Assembly: GCF_003610235.1 (NCBI RefSeq)
Contig: NZ_RAPR01000001.1
Coordinates: 4,464,001 to 4,528,000, forward strand
Length of the DNA: 64,000 nt
DNA from: Catellatospora citrea
GTDB lineage: Bacteria > Actinomycetota > Actinomycetes > Mycobacteriales > Micromonosporaceae
Reading direction: 5' to 3'
The notes under the pieces are model-generated. The model saw nothing but the letters and a program-made list of their open reading frames with translations. It was not told the DNA's origin and did not search any database. A program made the position numbers and the translations under genes. Positions within the stretch are counted from its first letter, which is position 1; each line of letters begins with the position of its first letter. This document shows, piece after piece, positions 62,110 to 64,000 of the stretch.

Positions 62110-64000
62110 TCAGTCCTCGTCGGACTTGCTCGACTGCATACCCGCGGAGATCAGGTTCATCACCGCGGAGTCCTGCAGCGTGGTGACGTCGCCGAGCGAG
62201 CGGTTCTCCGCCACGTCGCGCAGCAGCCGCCGCATGATCTTGCCGGACCGGGTCTTCGGCAGCTCGGTCACCAGCATGATCTGGCGCGGCTTGCAGATCG
62301 GGCCGAGCGTCTTGGAGACGTGCTCGCGCAGTTCCGCCACGCCGACCTCCGCCCCGCCCTTGAGGATGACGAACGCGACGATGGCCTGGCCGGTGGTCGG
62401 GTCGGTGGCCCCGACGACCGCCGCCTCCGCCACCGCCGGGTGGGCGACCAGCGCCGACTCGACCTCGGTGGTGGAGATGTTGTGACCGGACACCAGCATC
62501 ACGTCGTCGACCCGGCCGAGCAGCCAGATCGCCCCGTCCTCGTCGCGCTTCGCGCCGTCGCCGGCGAAGTAGAAGCCCTGCTCGGCGAAGCGCGACCAGT
62601 ACGTCTCCAGGAAGCGCTTGTCGTCGCCCCAGATGGTGCGCAGCATGGACGGCCACGGGCCGGTCAGCGCCAGGTAACCGCCGCCGCCGTTGCCCACGAT
62701 CGAGCCGTCGTCCGCGACGACCTCGGCCTTGATGCCCGGCAGCGGGCCCATCGCCGAACCCGGCTTGCAGTCGGTCACGCCGGGCAGCGGGGAGATCATG
62801 ATCGCGCCGGTCTCGGTCTGCCACCAGGTGTCCACGACGGGGCACCGGTTGCCGCCGATGTGCTCGCGGTACCACATCCAGGCCTCGGGGTTGATCGGCT
62901 CACCGACCGAGCCGAGGATCCGCAGCGAGCTGAGGTCGAACTGGGCCGGGATGTCGTCGCCCCACTTGGCGAACGTGCGGATCGCGGTGGGCGCGGTGTA
63001 GAGGATCGTGACGCGGTACTTCTCGATCAGCTCCCAGAACCGGCCGCGGTGCGGGGTGTCCGGGGTGCCCTCGTACATGACCTGGGTAGCGCCGTTGGAG
63101 AGCGGGCCGTACACGATGTAGCTGTGCCCGGTGACCCAGCCGATGTCGGCGGTGCACCAGTAGACGTCGGTCTCCGGCTTCAGGTCGAACACCGCGTGGT
63201 GGGTGTACGAGGCCTGGGTCAGGTAACCGCCGGTGGTGTGCAGGATGCCCTTGGGCTTCGCCGTCGTGCCGGAGGTGTAGAGGATGAACAGCGGGTGCTC
63301 GGCGTCGAACGGCTGCGCCTCGTGCTCGGGGCTGGCGTTGCCGACGGCGTCGTGCCACCACACGTCCCGGCTGTCGTCCCAGGCGACGTCCTGCCCGGTG
63401 CGGCGCACCACCAGGACCTTCTCGACGGTCGGGCACTCGGCCACGGACTCGTCGACGGTCGGCTTGAGCGCGCTCGGCGCGCCCCGGCGGTAACCGCCGT
63501 CGGCGGTGATGACGACCTTCGCGCTGGCGTCCTGGATCCGGCCGCCCAGCGCGTCCTTGCTGAAGCCGCCGAACACCACCGAGTGGGTCGCGCCGATACG
63601 GGCGCAGGCGAGCATCGCGACAGCCGCCTCGGGGATCATCGGCAGGTAGATCGCGACCCGGTCACCGGCGTGCACGCCGAGGTCGGTCAGCGCGTTGGCC
63701 GCCCGGCACACCTCGGCGTGCAGGTCGGCGTACGTGATGGTGCGGGTGTCGCCCGGCTCGCCCTCCCAGTGGATGGCGACCCGGTCGCCCAGCCCGTTGG
63801 CCAGGTGCCGGTCCAGGCAGTTGTACGCGATGTTGAGCTGCCCGCCGACGAACCACTTCGCGAACGGCGGGTTGGACCAGTCCAGTACCTCGTCCCACGG
63901 CCGGGCCCAGTCCAGCCGCTTGGCCTGGGTCTCCCAGAACGCCAGCCGGTCGGCGTCGGCCTGCGCGTAAGCCTCGGCGGTGACGTTCGCCTGCGCGGCG
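62110..64000 (-). CDS. acsA: Acetyl-CoA synthetase (5' end outside window)
   Basis: The enzyme activates acetate to acetyl-CoA through acetyl-AMP. About 630 codons are visible; perhaps 20-30 N-terminal residues are missing. Motifs in order: WVGGQLN-like [16 protein letters not shown], the nucleotide loop [38 protein letters not shown], and the C-terminal [14 protein letters not shown] with the lysine that is acetylated in regulated homologues. The frame is open to the window edge, so a start within the window (for example at 63711) is not right. A strong hairpin follows the stop. Confidence 0.93.
   Translation of the reverse strand, partial: AAQANVTAEAYAQADADRLAFWETQAKRLDWARPWDEVLDWSNPPFAKWFVGGQLNIAYNCLDRHLANGLGDRVAIHWEGEPGDTRTITYADLHAEVCRAANALTDLGVHAGDRVAIYLPMIPEAAVAMLACARIGATHSVVFGGFSKDALGGRIQDASAKVVITADGGYRRGAPSALKPTVDESVAECPTVEKVLVVRRTGQDVAWDDSRDVWWHDAVGNASPEHEAQPFDAEHPLFILYTSGTTAKPKGILHTTGGYLTQASYTHHAVFDLKPETDVYWCTADIGWVTGHSYIVYGPLSNGATQVMYEGTPDTPHRGRFWELIEKYRVTILYTAPTAIRTFAKWGDDIPAQFDLSSLRILGSVGEPINPEAWMWYREHIGGNRCPVVDTWWQTETGAIMISPLPGVTDCKPGSAMGPLPGIKAEVVADDGSIVGNGGGGYLALTGPWPSMLRTIWGDDKRFLETYWSRFAEQGFYFAGDGAKRDEDGAIWLLGRVDDVMLVSGHNISTTEVESALVAHPAVAEAAVVGATDPTTGQAIVAFVILKGGAEVGVAELREHVSKTLGPICKPRQIMLVTELPKTRSGKIMRRLLRDVAENRSLGDVTTLQDSAVMNLISAGMQSSKSDED

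Overview
This is about 64 kb of very GC-rich DNA with dense GTGA and ATGA gene overlaps and frequent GTG starts. It fits a Gram-positive actinobacterium. The futalosine menaquinone pathway, a 14-gene complex I operon, ESX-type secretion genes, an SseB-family protein beside them and a secreted M6 peptidase point to Micromonosporaceae. The family assignment is an inference from gene content; no rRNA or other marker is in the window.

Layout. 1-2.5 kb: 5' part of a HelD-like RNA polymerase-recycling ATPase (minus), an ArsR-type regulator and mqnA. 2.5-4.5 kb: two exported beta-lactamase-fold paralogues (minus). 4.7-8.3 kb: paaABCDE, the phenylacetyl-CoA epoxygenase, behind a dyad-containing promoter that may be leaderless. 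8.4-16.0 kb: three tightly packed genes of 1090, 293 and 1111 codons that I cannot place in any characterised family, preceded by a perfect palindrome and ended by a strong hairpin. 16-20.7 kb: mqnC, a membrane-anchored secreted protein, menG, a small Pro-rich ORF and a geranylgeranyl reductase-family flavoprotein with an iron-box-like site upstream. 20.8-36.4 kb: the complete nuoABCDEFGHIJKLMN operon, ending in a 12-bp hairpin. 36.4-37.5 kb: a polyprenyl diphosphate synthase.

37.7-42.5 kb: an IclR regulator, a PhoX-type phosphatase, a RarD/EamA transporter and a small holin-family membrane protein. 42.5-50.8 kb: ESX (type VII) genes eccE, eccB, two WXG100 genes and mycP, then a 698-residue two-SseB-domain protein with four GSLFEPV repeats and a distinct C-terminal domain, overlapped by a 121-residue partner gene. 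eccC and eccD are not in the window. 50.8-59.7 kb: an epoxide-hydrolase-like protein lacking its nucleophile, NhaA, a C45 acyltransferase/peptidase, an immune inhibitor A-like metalloprotease, an apparently frameshifted lipoprotein gene, a vanadium haloperoxidase-like protein and a small secreted Cys-rich protein. 59.8-62.1 kb: one intact LuxR-type regulator and decayed copies of it, with three copies of one composite inverted-repeat element. 62.1 kb to the end: acsA (5' end outside the window).

Working together: mqnA, mqnC, menG, the isoprenoid diphosphate synthase and the prenyl reductase make and modify menaquinone, the electron acceptor of the neighbouring complex I, so 1.6-37.5 kb is largely a respiratory supercluster interrupted by paa and the three-gene cassette. 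The strongest leads for undescribed biology are the 8.4-16 kb cassette, the SseB-repeat protein and its partner beside the ESX genes, and the repeated operator-like elements around the LuxR genes.
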